64,000 nt of DNA from Planctomycetota bacterium (GTDB lineage: Bacteria > Planctomycetota > J058 > JAJDCQ01). The DNA lies in NCBI GenBank assembly GCA_029260755.1, contig JAJDCQ010000065.1, forward strand, positions 118,204 through 182,203, written 5' to 3'. Shown here piece by piece: positions 34,269-43,456 of this stretch (position 1 is the first letter of the stretch; each line of letters begins with the position of its first letter). The notes beneath the pieces are model-generated. The model saw nothing but the letters and a program-made list of their open reading frames with translations, was not told the origin of the DNA and did no database searches. The position numbers and the translations under genes are program-made.

Positions 34269-37145
34269 GTGTTCCGGTCTTCCGCGAGCTCATCCCCGTC
34301 ACGCCTCGGCCCCTACGTCATCGACGATCAGCTCGGCCGCGGGGGCATGGGCGCGGTCTACCGGGCGCGCCACGCCGAGACGGGTGTGTCCTACGCCCTC
34401 AAGGTGATCCTCGCCGACGTCGTGACGGGACCGCGGGCCGCGATCGCGATGGCGCGGTTCCGGCGCGAGGCCGAGGTGCTCGCGCGGATCGACGACCACC
34501 CCGCCGTCGTCCGCATCCACGCCACCGGCGTCGACGCCGGCAAGCCGTGGTGCGCGATGGAGCTGGTCCCCGGAAGGTCGCTCGGCGACGAGATCGAGAA
34601 GCACGGTCCTCCGCCGCCGGAGACGGCCGCCCGCATCCTCGCGGCCGCCTGCCGGGGGATCGCCCACGCCCACGCCCACGGGATCTACCACCGCGACCTC
34701 AAGCCCGAGAACATCCTCATCGACGTCCACGGCCAGCCGCGCGTCGTCGACTTCGGCCTCGCCTACGACGTCTTCGCCGACGAGCTCACCAAGACCGGCG
34801 AGCTCCTCGGCACGCCGGCCTTCATGGCGCCCGAGCAGCTCGGCTCGGGCGAGTCGCGCGTCGGCCCCGGCACCGACGTCTACGGCGCCGGCGCCACCCT
34901 CTACGCCGCCCTCGCCGGCCAGCCGCCGTTCGGCAAGAAGGGCCCGGTCGCGGTGATGAGCGACATCCTCCTCCGGATGCCCGAGCCGCCGAGCACCGTC
35001 GTGCCCGCGGTGCCGCGGGCGCTCGACGCGGTCTGCCTGAAGGCGCTCGCGAAGGACGCCGCCGACCGTTACGCGGGACCGGCGGAGCTCGCCGACGACC
35101 TCGAGCGCTGGCTCCGAGGCGAGGACGTCGACGCGAGCCCGCCGCCGTCGGGGATCGCGCGCCTCGCCGCGCGCTACCGACCGCGCACGCGCGGCGGCTT
35201 CTTCGCCGGCGCCCTCGCCCTCGTCGCCGCGCTCGCCCTGCTCGGCGCGATCGTGACGGCGAGCCTCGTCCTGTGGCGCGGCGAGGAGCCCGGCAAGCGC
35301 CTCGCCCGACTCGAGCGGCGCCTCGAGCACGAGGGCGCCCTCGGCGGCACCGAGCGCGACGCGCTCGAGCGGCTCGCCGAGAGGGCCGAGGTCCGCGATG
35401 ACGCCGACCTCGCGCGCCGCGCCGAGCTCGCGGTCATCCTCACCGCGATCGGCGCGGGCGACGTCGACGGGTCCACCGGCGAGACGGGTGCCGCCCTCCG
35501 GATCGCCGCCCTCGTTCGTCCGGACGGCGCCGTCGACCCGCGGCTCCTCGCCCGCGCGACGAAGACCCTCGACCGGGCGAGCCGCCCCGTCGCCCTCCAT
35601 CACGTCCTCCACGGCGCGGAGCCGATCGCGATCGCCCCGATCGAGGTCGCCGGATCGATCGCCCGCGCCCTCGCCGCCCCCGGCGCGACGATCCACCCAC
35701 CCCGCGACGGCCCCGCCTTCAAGGCGCTCCTCCGCACCCTCGGCGACGACGAGGCCGCCAAGGGTCGCCTGCGGGTGCGCCGCGCCGAGGCCGCCCTCCT
35801 CGCCGGAGAGCGGACCGACGACGCGCTCGTCGAGCTCGCGGCCGGGTTCGCGACGAGCGGCCTCCTCCCGACCCTCGCCCCGAACGACGCCGCCGCCTTC
35901 CGGCGCTTCTGCATCGAGCGGTTCGCCGCCTGGGTCCGCGAGCGGACACCCGAGGAGACGGCCGGGCTCGCCGACGTGATCGTTCGCCTGCCCGAGGGGA
36001 CCCCCGATGACGCGTCCGACGCCCTCGACCCCCTCGACCTCACCGCGCTCCTTCAGGAGGCCGCCGACATCCGGTCGATCGCGAGCGAGGGGAGCCGGAA
36101 CCCGTCGAGCGAGGGGGCGCGGCGGCAGTGGCTCGCCGCCCCGGTTCTCGTCGCGACGTTCTCGATGCCGATGGACGGCGGCGAGCTCGCGACGCTCCGC
36201 CGCGCCCTCGGCGAGGGCTGGATCCTCGAGCGCGCGAAGGCCGAGCGGCGCCGCCCCGAGGCGGTCCGCAACCCCGCCCGCCTGCTCTTCGCCGCCGACG
36301 CGCTCATCGATCTCGACCCCGCCGACCGTCTCGACCTCGTCGAGGCGGCGTTCGACTCGGTCGAGCAGCCGCCGCGCTGGCTCCACGTCGTCGGCGCCTG
36401 GCTCCTCGCCCACCTCGCGCGGCACGAGGGTCACTTCGACCGCGGCCTCGCCGTCCGCGCGATCGAGCGCGGCGAGCGGGCGCTCGAGGCCGATCGGGCC
36501 GTCGCCCCGCGGCACCGGCTGCCCGCCCTGCCGGAGCGCCTCGCATCGCTCCACGCCCACCTCGCCGGCGAGACCGGCCGCCGCGGCGTCCGCGTCCCGC
36601 GCGTCGACGAGGCGTCGTGGCGCGTCATCCAGGAGGCGGCGCTCGTCGAGGAGGCATCGTCGCGGGTCGAGGAGTACGGGACCCGCGGCCTCCGCGCGAG
36701 CGCGCTCCGCTGGCGGGGCCAGCCGCTCGCGCGGACCCTCGTCGGCTGGGCGAGGACCCGCGCCGCCGAGACCGAGACCTGCTGCGACCCACCGGTCAGC
36801 CCCGACGAGCTGATCGACCTCGCCGCGCGCCTGCTCGAGAACGCGACCTACGGCGCGGGCAACGACCTCGTCGGGCGCGACGAGGCGCTCACGGCCGCCG
36901 ACCTGATCGCCGTCCGCGCGCTCCACGCCTCGCTCCATGGGCGGTTCGACGAGGCGCGAGCGCAGCTCGACGAGGCGATCGTCCTCGCCCGCCGCGACGC
37001 CGCCTCCTCGAAGCACCCGGCCGACCGCCGCCGCCTCGTCGGCCTCCTCCGGGGGCGCGCCCAGGTCCTGACCGCGCTCGGGCTCGCCGCCGAGTCGGCC
37101 GCCGACCTCGACGAGGCGCGTCGTCTCGCCCCGGGGCGCGACTGA
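34269..37145 (+). CDS. membrane Ser/Thr protein kinase with long C-terminal helical region
   Basis: A protein of 958 aa starting at GTG 34269. The kinase domain (about 14-280) has the GRGGMG loop (23-28), Lys45, HRDLKPEN with Asp143, canonical DFG (161-163) and APEQ. A transmembrane helix at about 311-335 follows a basic stretch. The remaining 620 residues are Ala/Leu/Arg-rich and probably helical. Near the end they show a TPR-like pair of helices (GRFDEARAQLDEAIVLARRD and AAESAADLDEARRLAPG). This differs from the WD40-tailed kinases at 7.7-13.9 kb. The gene stands alone on the plus strand and ends just before the inverted repeat at 37163-37294. Stimulus and substrate are unknown. Confidence 0.88.
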   Translation: MFRSSASSSPSRLGPYVIDDQLGRGGMGAVYRARHAETGVSYALKVILADVVTGPRAAIAMARFRREAEVLARIDDHPAVVRIHATGVDAGKPWCAMELVPGRSLGDEIEKHGPPPPETAARILAAACRGIAHAHAHGIYHRDLKPENILIDVHGQPRVVDFGLAYDVFADELTKTGELLGTPAFMAPEQLGSGESRVGPGTDVYGAGATLYAALAGQPPFGKKGPVAVMSDILLRMPEPPSTVVPAVPRALDAVCLKALAKDAADRYAGPAELADDLERWLRGEDVDASPPPSGIARLAARYRPRTRGGFFAGALALVAALALLGAIVTASLVLWRGEEPGKRLARLERRLEHEGALGGTERDALERLAERAEVRDDADLARRAELAVILTAIGAGDVDGSTGETGAALRIAALVRPDGAVDPRLLARATKTLDRASRPVALHHVLHGAEPIAIAPIEVAGSIARALAAPGATIHPPRDGPAFKALLRTLGDDEAAKGRLRVRRAEAALLAGERTDDALVELAAGFATSGLLPTLAPNDAAAFRRFCIERFAAWVRERTPEETAGLADVIVRLPEGTPDDASDALDPLDLTALLQEAADIRSIASEGSRNPSSEGARRQWLAAPVLVATFSMPMDGGELATLRRALGEGWILERAKAERRRPEAVRNPARLLFAADALIDLDPADRLDLVEAAFDSVEQPPRWLHVVGAWLLAHLARHEGHFDRGLAVRAIERGERALEADRAVAPRHRLPALPERLASLHAHLAGETGRRGVRVPRVDEASWRVIQEAALVEEASSRVEEYGTRGLRASALRWRGQPLARTLVGWARTRAAETETCCDPPVSPDELIDLAARLLENATYGAGNDLVGRDEALTAADLIAVRALHASLHGRFDEARAQLDEAIVLARRDAASSKHPADRRRLVGLLRGRAQVLTALGLAAESAADLDEARRLAPGRD

Positions 37146-37162
37146 CCCCTCGACGATCACTA

Positions 37163-37294
37163 CTGTGATTCCAGGGGTCAGGTCCAGGAATCACACCAAA
37201 GGGGCCAGGTCACACCAGAGGAGCCAGGTCCCAGGAGCTGCTCCGGCAGATTCGCTAGTGTGATTCCTGGACCTGACCCCTGAAATCACACTAG
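37163..37294. repeat. REP/RAYT-like inverted pair of 30-bp palindromic units
   Basis: Two copies, in opposite orientation, of a unit that contains CAGGGGTCAGGTCCAGGAAT and ends in CACAC: about 37165-37196 and about 37257-37290. They differ at one base. Each unit is also a small palindrome (GTGATT/AATCAC ends), and the right copy is extended to GCTAGTGTGATT...AATCACACTAGC (37253-37294). Between them are degenerate pieces (GGGGCCAGGTCACACCAGAG, GGAGCCAGGTCCCAGGAG). Units with a GGGGTCAGGTC core are known as dispersed palindromes often linked to REP-associated Y1 transposases. The pair separates two convergent genes and includes the stop codon of the patatin gene, so it may also end transcription in both directions. 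Confidence 0.8.
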
Positions 37295-40032
37295 CGGAAC
37301 TCGGGCACTTCGTGGGCGAGCTCGGTGAAGCCGACCTCGCCGACGAGCGAGGGCTGGGCGACCGCCGCGCGCCCGTCGAGGATCCGGCGGGCGAGCGCGC
37401 TCCGCTCGAACGTGAGGATCCCGTACTCCTCCCTCGGGGCGACCTTGAAGACGCGGACGCCCTGCTCCGACGGCGCGTCGAGGCGCTGGGCGCGGTCGAA
37501 GAGGACGTTGATCGCGGCGCCGAGGTTGCCCAGCGCGCTGCCGGCCTCGCCGTAGTGCGCATCGGGGCTCGCCTGGACGACCACGATCAGCTCCGCACCC
37601 CAGAGCCGGGCCGCCTGGATCGGGATGTTGTGGGCGAAGCCGCCGTCGATGAAGCGGCCGCGCCGACCCTCGATCTCGATCTCGTGGAGGCCGAAGACCG
37701 GGAAGAGGGCGCCGCTCGCGGTCGCCACGTCGATCATGTGGCGGTGATCGAGCGGGTCGAGGAACCGGGCCCGGCGGTCGGTCGGCGTGTCGGCGCGCAG
37801 CCGCGGCAGCTGGGCCGGGTCTCGCGGGAACCACTTGTAGTGCGCGCGGAGCCACTCGTCGGCGAGAGTCGATCGGTCGTCGATGGCGTCGTCGAGGGCG
37901 GCCCCGCCGAACGGCGTGACCGTCAGGATGAGATCGGCCCGCATCCCCGCCGCGGCCGCGTCGCGGCTCGTCCGCTCGGCCGGCGAAAGCTCATCGGGCG
38001 ACGACGGCCGGTCGGCGGGCAGCGTCGCGCCGACGCAGCGCGTGAGGAGATCTCGCACGCCGGTGGTCGGCACGAGCTCCGACGCCCGGTTCGCCGCGAC
38101 GAGGATCCCGACGAGCGCGACCGCGGCGATCGCCGTGACCGCGAGGCGCACCTTGAGGCTGAGGAGCTGATGAGCGATCCGCTCGAGGGCGCCCGCCACG
38201 ACCGCGTCTCCGGGACGACGCGCCGCGATGGCGAAGGCCGCGAACCGGATGGCGGCCATCGCCGAGAAGACGAAGACGCCGGTCGGAACGATCCCGAACG
38301 GCCCCCAGCCGGCGCCGCCGATCGACGCGACCGCCCAGACGATCGCGAGGACGAACCCGACGAGCGAGACGAGCGCGATGGCGAGGACGGCGACCGCGGC
38401 AGCGGGCGGACGATCCTCGGACGACGCGGCCGGCGGCTCGCCATCGGCGTCGGTCCCGCCGGGCGCCGACGGCGACGCGGCGCCGGTCGCGACGAGGCGC
38501 CCGTCGATGCGGAGGCGCCACCGTCCGTGAAGGGTGACGGTCTGCAGCAGGGTGACCACGCCGAGGAAGGCGAGCCCGAGCAGCGCGAGGGTCAACCCGA
38601 CGAGCGCCGAGCGCGCCGGGATGATGTCGCGCTCCTCGAGGTCGAGCCACATCTGCTCGAGCAGCGTCGGGTGCTCGACGCCGGCGACGGGGTCCGCGTC
38701 CGCGTTCGGCTCGTTGAAGCCGAGCGCGGTGGCGAGCGCGTTGAGGGCGCCGCCCGAGGTGCCGACGATCACGTCCGGCTCGAACCCGGCCGCCCAGAGC
38801 TCCCGCAGGACGCCCGCCTCGTAGGCGCACTTGTTCCCGCCGCCCGAGAGGACGAGCGCCACCTTCGGCGCCTCCTCGCGATCGGTCAGCGCGGCGATCT
38901 CACAGGCGAGGTCGTGGGCGCTCCGGCGAAGGTCGCCCGGACGCACCCGCTCCCGACCGTAGACCGCCTGCAGCCGCGGAGCGACGAACGCCGCGTACTC
39001 GTTCTCGTTCGGCAGCGAGAGTCCACGGAGGGCGAGCCCGTGGAGCGCCGCCTCGACGGCCGGATCGCTCGGCGCCTCACCGACGCCGAGGGCGGCGCGG
39101 AGCAGCTCGAGGCCGGCGTCGGGATCGGCCCCTCTTCCCGCCGAGACCGCCAGCCTCGCGAGGAAGCCCGTCGAGGCGACGAGCGCCTCGCCCGGGATCG
39201 CCGTGCTCTCGAGCTGGGTGAGGCGAAGACGAACGAGTCCCATCGCCGCGGCGCGACCCCGATGGCGGAGCCACGCGTCCTCCGAGACGAACGCGACGTG
39301 ACGGTCGAGCTCCTCGGCGCTCGTCCGGGCCCGGCCGACGAGCGGCACCTCCCCGGCGAGGAACCGGAGGGAGCGGTCGTGGCTCTGGGCGAAGTGGAGC
39401 CGCTCGCGCTCGATCGGCGCGCCGGCCGCCATGAGCGCGGCCGCCGGGGCGAGAAAGCCCGACGCCGAGAACGGATCGACGGCCACGACCTGGGCGGCCG
39501 CGAGCGGCTCGCGGAGCCGATCGATCGGCACGGTCCCGTCCGTCGAATCGACGCCGGCGGCCTGCGCGGCCTGATGGAGCGGCGAGCCGACGCGAACGAC
39601 GGCCGTCGCCCGGTAGTGGCGCCGCTCGTAGCCGTTGCGCGTGCCGTAGGGGACGAGCTGCTCGGTCGCCGTCACCAGGCGGACGTGGGGGTCGTTCCGG
39701 ACGGCGGCCCACGCGACCGCGGGGAGGAGGGCCAGGTCGACGCGCGATCGCTCGACCCAGACCGTGACGTCGGGATACGACCCCGTCGCGACGAGCGTCT
39801 CGCACGGGCGACCGCCCGCGGCGGCGACGATCGCCGGCTCGAACGCGCGGGCGTGGCCGCGGTGGCCGGTCGCCGAGCCGTGCGTGACGAAGGCCCACCG
39901 GATCGGGAGCGGCCCCGCGGCGGGCTCGGATGCCGGCTCCTGCGCCGACGCCGCTCGCGAGAAGGCCCGCGAGAAGGCGGGCGCCGCGATGAGCGCCAGG
40001 ACGACCCCGACGAGCAGCGCGCGACGCATCAT
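37291..40032 (-). CDS. membrane patatin-like phospholipase with N-terminal PhnD-like binding domain
   Basis: A protein of 913 aa. A signal peptide (about 1-30) is followed by a domain at about 42-330 that resembles PhnD/periplasmic substrate-binding proteins (WAFVTHGSATGHRGHARAFE, VDLALLPAVAW, AAQVVAVDPFSASGF). The patatin part begins at about 390: oxyanion loop LSGGGNKCAYEAGVL, nucleophile Ser in GTSGGALNA (about 424), and Asp in DGGFAHNIP (about 795). The 370 residues between Ser and Asp are unusually long because four hydrophobic helices (about 474-497, 543-567, 582-603, 627-647) are inserted. The family hydrolyses phospholipids or lipid esters. The ATG overlaps the upstream phosphodiesterase stop (ATGA), and the stop codon lies in the palindromic repeat. 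Confidence 0.82.
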   Translation of the reverse strand: MMRRALLVGVVLALIAAPAFSRAFSRAASAQEPASEPAAGPLPIRWAFVTHGSATGHRGHARAFEPAIVAAAGGRPCETLVATGSYPDVTVWVERSRVDLALLPAVAWAAVRNDPHVRLVTATEQLVPYGTRNGYERRHYRATAVVRVGSPLHQAAQAAGVDSTDGTVPIDRLREPLAAAQVVAVDPFSASGFLAPAAALMAAGAPIERERLHFAQSHDRSLRFLAGEVPLVGRARTSAEELDRHVAFVSEDAWLRHRGRAAAMGLVRLRLTQLESTAIPGEALVASTGFLARLAVSAGRGADPDAGLELLRAALGVGEAPSDPAVEAALHGLALRGLSLPNENEYAAFVAPRLQAVYGRERVRPGDLRRSAHDLACEIAALTDREEAPKVALVLSGGGNKCAYEAGVLRELWAAGFEPDVIVGTSGGALNALATALGFNEPNADADPVAGVEHPTLLEQMWLDLEERDIIPARSALVGLTLALLGLAFLGVVTLLQTVTLHGRWRLRIDGRLVATGAASPSAPGGTDADGEPPAASSEDRPPAAAVAVLAIALVSLVGFVLAIVWAVASIGGAGWGPFGIVPTGVFVFSAMAAIRFAAFAIAARRPGDAVVAGALERIAHQLLSLKVRLAVTAIAAVALVGILVAANRASELVPTTGVRDLLTRCVGATLPADRPSSPDELSPAERTSRDAAAAGMRADLILTVTPFGGAALDDAIDDRSTLADEWLRAHYKWFPRDPAQLPRLRADTPTDRRARFLDPLDHRHMIDVATASGALFPVFGLHEIEIEGRRGRFIDGGFAHNIPIQAARLWGAELIVVVQASPDAHYGEAGSALGNLGAAINVLFDRAQRLDAPSEQGVRVFKVAPREEYGILTFERSALARRILDGRAAVAQPSLVGEVGFTELAHEVPEFR

Positions 40033-42986
40033 CGGAGCTCCTCGAACGCATCGTGCTCGAGGAACGACCGGTAGCCGAAGCCCTCCATGTCCGAGCCGTC
40101 GAGCCAGCCGTAGATCGTCACGGGCACCTGCCCCGCGCGCCCCGCCTGGAGCCGCCTCGCCGGCCCGAGGCCCGGCCCGCGGAAGAGGATCGTCGCGTTC
40201 TTCTCCTCGAACGCCTCGCCCGCGTGCCGCCCGACGACGCTCGAGTTCATCCCGACGTGCAGCGCCGGGAAGATGTTGAGGGTGCCCGCGCGCTCGCTGT
40301 CGTAGAGACGGACGAGCTGCGGCACCGCGTCGAGGCGGGTCGTCCGGGAGAGGAGCTCGACCCACTCGGCGTCGGGGCGCCCCTTCGGGTCGGCCATCGC
40401 GGCCGCGATCGCCTCCTTCGCCGAGGGGACGCCCGCCCGCCCCTCGGGGACGAGCCACTCGCGGACGGCTTCGACGAGATCGAGGGGGTCCTCGCCGCCG
40501 AGCACCTCGTAGCGGATCCGGCCGTCCTCGAAGCGAGTGATGCGCGCGTCGGCCGACGGCGAGAAGACGCGGACGGCCACGTCGACCCCGGCGGGCCAGC
40601 CCTCGCCGAGGGCGGGGCCGCGCTCGCGCACGACGGCGACGTCGAGGTGGTCCTTCAGGTGCCGCTTGACCGCGTCGACCCAGTCGAGCGTCCCGCCGCC
40701 CCGGAGCGGCAGCGCCCGCAGGTCGTGGTAGCCGGGATGGCGGAGCCAGTCCTTCTCCTCGGGGTAGAACAGGTCCACGATGTAGGAGCCGCCGGCCGTC
40801 GACCCGACGACCGCGTCGTAGCCGCGGGTCGACTTGAGGTTGTCCTCGGAGTGGATCGCGGGGAGGCCGCCCTCGTCGTGGGTGAGCTTCAGGTAGCGGA
40901 TCTCCTTGCCCTCGGCGCGGATCGCGTCGAAGAGGAGCGCGTCGGTCGAGACGAGATGCGGCGTGTAGGTCAGGCCATGGTCGCTCGTGACCGCGACCAG
41001 GGCGCGGTCGAGGAGCGAGCGCCCATCCTCACCCGGCGCCGGGCTTCCGGCGTAGACGTCGAGCACCTTGCCGAGGAAGAAGTCGAGCCGGTCGTACTCG
41101 CCCCGCCAGCCGACGATGTCGTCGTGGAACGGACCCGTGTAGTGGGCGAAGTGATCGGGCCAGGCGTCGTAGAAGAGGAGGTAGTCGGGGAGCCCCTCGT
41201 CCTCGTGCTCCGCGAGGAAGCGGGCCGCGTCGTGGAACCGGTCGAGGGTCGCGACGTTGGTGAAGAGCGCGCCGAAGAACGTCCGGCGCAGGTCGCGGTT
41301 CGCCGCGAGGAACGCGCGATGCTCCGCGAGCTCCGCCTCGCGCGCGGCGCGCGCCCGGAGCCGCACGAGCGCGGTCCGCTCGACGATGTCGCGCTTGATC
41401 TCGCCGGCGGGGATCGCGAAGTGGCCGAAGAGCTTCTCGGTCGCGCCGGTGTCGATGACCGCGCCGACGCTCATCGAGGTGAGGTGATCGAGCCGCTCGT
41501 GAAGCATCCGGGCGCCGGGCCCCTCGGGCCGCCGCTTCCCGTTCGGGATCTCGTCCTCGCGGTTGCCGAAGATCCGCTCGAGGTGGACGACGTCGCTCCC
41601 CCAGAAGTACCAGCCGCGGCCGGTCGGCCGGTCGAGGTAGCTGAAGTTCGGGATGCCGGTTCCCTGAGGCCCGCCCGGCGCGTGACCCGAGAAGGCGATC
41701 GGGAGGTTCCGTACCGAGATCGACGGCGTGTCGACGCTCACGCCGTGGCCGATCACGCTCGGCGCGGCGTCGGCGAAGAAGTGGTTCTTGAACGTCTCCA
41801 GGAACTCGCGCGTCCCCGATGACGGCGGGACGTCGCCGTCGGCGAGCTCCTGGATCGTCTCGCCGAGCGGCCGCGGGAGCTGATCGGCGCCCCACTCCTC
41901 CGGCGCGAAGCGCGGGTCGCGGAAGCGCGCGACGAGGTCGCGGACGTAGCGGCTCGCCGGGTGGTCTCGATCGCCGTCGGACAGACGGGCCAGGCCCTCG
42001 AGGAGCAACCCCTGAAGCCCATCGACGACCACGTGGATCGCGAGGCGCCGGCGCTGGCGGGCGGCGGCCCAGTCGGCGATCTCGTGGTAGCGATTCTCGG
42101 CGATGCGGCGCTCGACCCACGCGATCCGGGCGGCGCGGCGGCGCTCCTGGGTGGTCCACGCCTCGAGCCAGTCGAGCGCCTGCTCGCGGAAGAGGTCGGT
42201 GAGGAACTCGGCGAGGTCGGTCAGGCGCTGCTCGTCGCCGAGGAACTCCTCGAGGGCGTGCTCGTACTCGGCCTTCGGCTCCGCGGTCGGATCGTCGCCG
42301 GTCGTCGGGCGGACGAGCGCCGAGAACGCCTCGCGGACGATCGCCTTGATCTCCTCGTAGGCAGACGGGTCGTAGCGCTCGCGCATCGGACCGTCGGCCG
42401 GCGCGTCGGGCTTCACCCGGAGGAACAGGGCGTCGTAGACCCGGAGGAGCGTCTGGGCGTAGGCGAGCTTGGACGGCGACGCGCCGCCGTCGTCGTCGCC
42501 TCCCGCCCCGTCGTCGCCGGGCTCGTCCGGCGCCGGGGCGTCGTAGGCGAGGTCGGCGTGCTCGCCGTCGGTCGACGCGGCGATGTCGCCGTAGAGATCC
42601 CGCAGGTAGAAGAGGAACGGGACGGTCGTCTCCTCGAACGTCCCGTCGCGGACGTGCGCGACGAGCCGGTCCCGCGCGCCCTCGTCGGGCAGGTCGGCGC
42701 CCATGATGAAGGCGATGAGGCCCTCGCGGAGGGCGGCGGTCGCGAGCGCCTTCGCCGGCTCGACCGCAGCGCGTCCCGGCGCGTCGAAGATCTCGTCGAA
42801 GATCTCGCCGGTCGTGCGCGGCGGAGGGAGCGACGGGTCGCGAAGGGCGAGGCCGGCGAGGACGACGACCACCGCGGCGACGACGACCGTGACGGTGCGG
42901 CGAGGGGTCCAGCCCTTCGCCGGCGGAGCCGGGGTCGGAGCCGGCGCGGGACCGGGAGCGGGGGCGGGGACGTCGGGCTCGGACAC
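40029..42986 (-). CDS. membrane-anchored alkaline-phosphatase-superfamily phosphodiesterase
   Basis: A protein of 985 aa started at GTG 42986, chosen because GAGGAGGAG lies just upstream and because it gives an N-terminal Pro/Ala tail, then one anchor helix (about 31-47, VTVVVAAVVVVLAGLAL). A helical region (about 60-330) precedes the catalytic domain. Metal-ligand-like motifs are VVDGLQG, then DAWPDHFAHY and VTSDHGLTY, and a late HSEDN, in the order seen in type I phosphodiesterase/nucleotide pyrophosphatase and related PglZ/sulfatase-like enzymes. The usual Thr/Ser nucleophile block is not obvious (the region reads NLPIAFSGHAPG), so the exact activity is open. It is co-translated with the patatin gene, which suggests joint action on phospholipids or phosphodiesters in the envelope. 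Confidence 0.75.
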   Translation of the reverse strand: MSEPDVPAPAPGPAPAPTPAPPAKGWTPRRTVTVVVAAVVVVLAGLALRDPSLPPPRTTGEIFDEIFDAPGRAAVEPAKALATAALREGLIAFIMGADLPDEGARDRLVAHVRDGTFEETTVPFLFYLRDLYGDIAASTDGEHADLAYDAPAPDEPGDDGAGGDDDGGASPSKLAYAQTLLRVYDALFLRVKPDAPADGPMRERYDPSAYEEIKAIVREAFSALVRPTTGDDPTAEPKAEYEHALEEFLGDEQRLTDLAEFLTDLFREQALDWLEAWTTQERRRAARIAWVERRIAENRYHEIADWAAARQRRRLAIHVVVDGLQGLLLEGLARLSDGDRDHPASRYVRDLVARFRDPRFAPEEWGADQLPRPLGETIQELADGDVPPSSGTREFLETFKNHFFADAAPSVIGHGVSVDTPSISVRNLPIAFSGHAPGGPQGTGIPNFSYLDRPTGRGWYFWGSDVVHLERIFGNREDEIPNGKRRPEGPGARMLHERLDHLTSMSVGAVIDTGATEKLFGHFAIPAGEIKRDIVERTALVRLRARAAREAELAEHRAFLAANRDLRRTFFGALFTNVATLDRFHDAARFLAEHEDEGLPDYLLFYDAWPDHFAHYTGPFHDDIVGWRGEYDRLDFFLGKVLDVYAGSPAPGEDGRSLLDRALVAVTSDHGLTYTPHLVSTDALLFDAIRAEGKEIRYLKLTHDEGGLPAIHSEDNLKSTRGYDAVVGSTAGGSYIVDLFYPEEKDWLRHPGYHDLRALPLRGGGTLDWVDAVKRHLKDHLDVAVVRERGPALGEGWPAGVDVAVRVFSPSADARITRFEDGRIRYEVLGGEDPLDLVEAVREWLVPEGRAGVPSAKEAIAAAMADPKGRPDAEWVELLSRTTRLDAVPQLVRLYDSERAGTLNIFPALHVGMNSSVVGRHAGEAFEEKNATILFRGPGLGPARRLQAGRAGQVPVTIYGWLDGSDMEGFGYRSFLEHDAFEELR

Positions 42987-43007
42987 GGGCTCCTCCTCGA
43001 AGGGCCA

Positions 43008-43037
43008 TGTATAGGAAAGGCGTCCCGCGGATACAAT
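43008..43037. promoter_or_regulatory. overlapping divergent promoters between the phosphodiesterase and ATL genes
   Basis: On the minus strand TTGTAT (43036-43031), a 17-bp spacer and TATACA (43013-43008) make a good sigma70 promoter for the phosphodiesterase-patatin pair. The same bases 43032-43037 read TACAAT on the plus strand, a -10 for the ATL gene whose ATG follows at 43053. The plus-strand -35 is weak. The two promoters share bases, so RNA polymerase should occupy only one at a time. Confidence 0.5.
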
Positions 43038-43052
43038 CCCGCGGTCTCCCTC

Positions 43053-43397
43053 ATGAAGGCGCGTGACGTGACCGACGCATCGCGATCCAAGATCTACGAG
43101 GTGGTCCAGGGCATCCCGCCGGGATGCGTGGCGACCTATGGCCAGGTGGCCGAGCTCGCGGGGATGCCGGGCGCGGCGCGGTTCGCCGGCGCCGCGATGC
43201 GCAACTGCCCCGAGGGCCTCGACCTGCCGTGGCACCGGGTCGTCGGGCGCCGGTCACGGACGATCGCGCGCGTCGCGATCGAGGACGGCATGGGCGCCGG
43301 CGTCCAGCGCCAGCTCCTCGAGGCCGAGGGCATCCGCTTCACCGAGAGCGGCGGGATCCCGCTCCGCGAGCACGGGTGGCTCCCGATCGACGCGTGA
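43053..43397 (+). CDS. alkyltransferase-like protein (ATL; MGMT C-terminal domain without acceptor Cys)
   Basis: A protein of 114 aa matching the DNA-binding domain of O6-alkylguanine-DNA alkyltransferase: KIYEVVQGIPPGCVATYGQVA, split here as IPPGCVATYGQVA with the Tyr29 of the lesion pocket, and AGAAMRNCPEG. The acceptor motif, PCHRV in the active enzymes, reads PWHRVV here (Trp60 for Cys). Proteins with this change (E. coli Atl/YbaZ type) bind O6-alkylguanine without repairing it and hand the lesion to nucleotide excision repair. The start at ATG 43053 gives the normal length for the family. It is transcribed divergently from the phosphodiesterase gene with overlapping promoters. Confidence 0.9.
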   Translation: MKARDVTDASRSKIYEVVQGIPPGCVATYGQVAELAGMPGAARFAGAAMRNCPEGLDLPWHRVVGRRSRTIARVAIEDGMGAGVQRQLLEAEGIRFTESGGIPLREHGWLPIDA

Positions 43398-43456
43398 TCA
43401 CGTTCCTCGAATTTGGATGCAAGAAGCGCGGGCGAGCCGGCGTCTAGACGGTTGCC

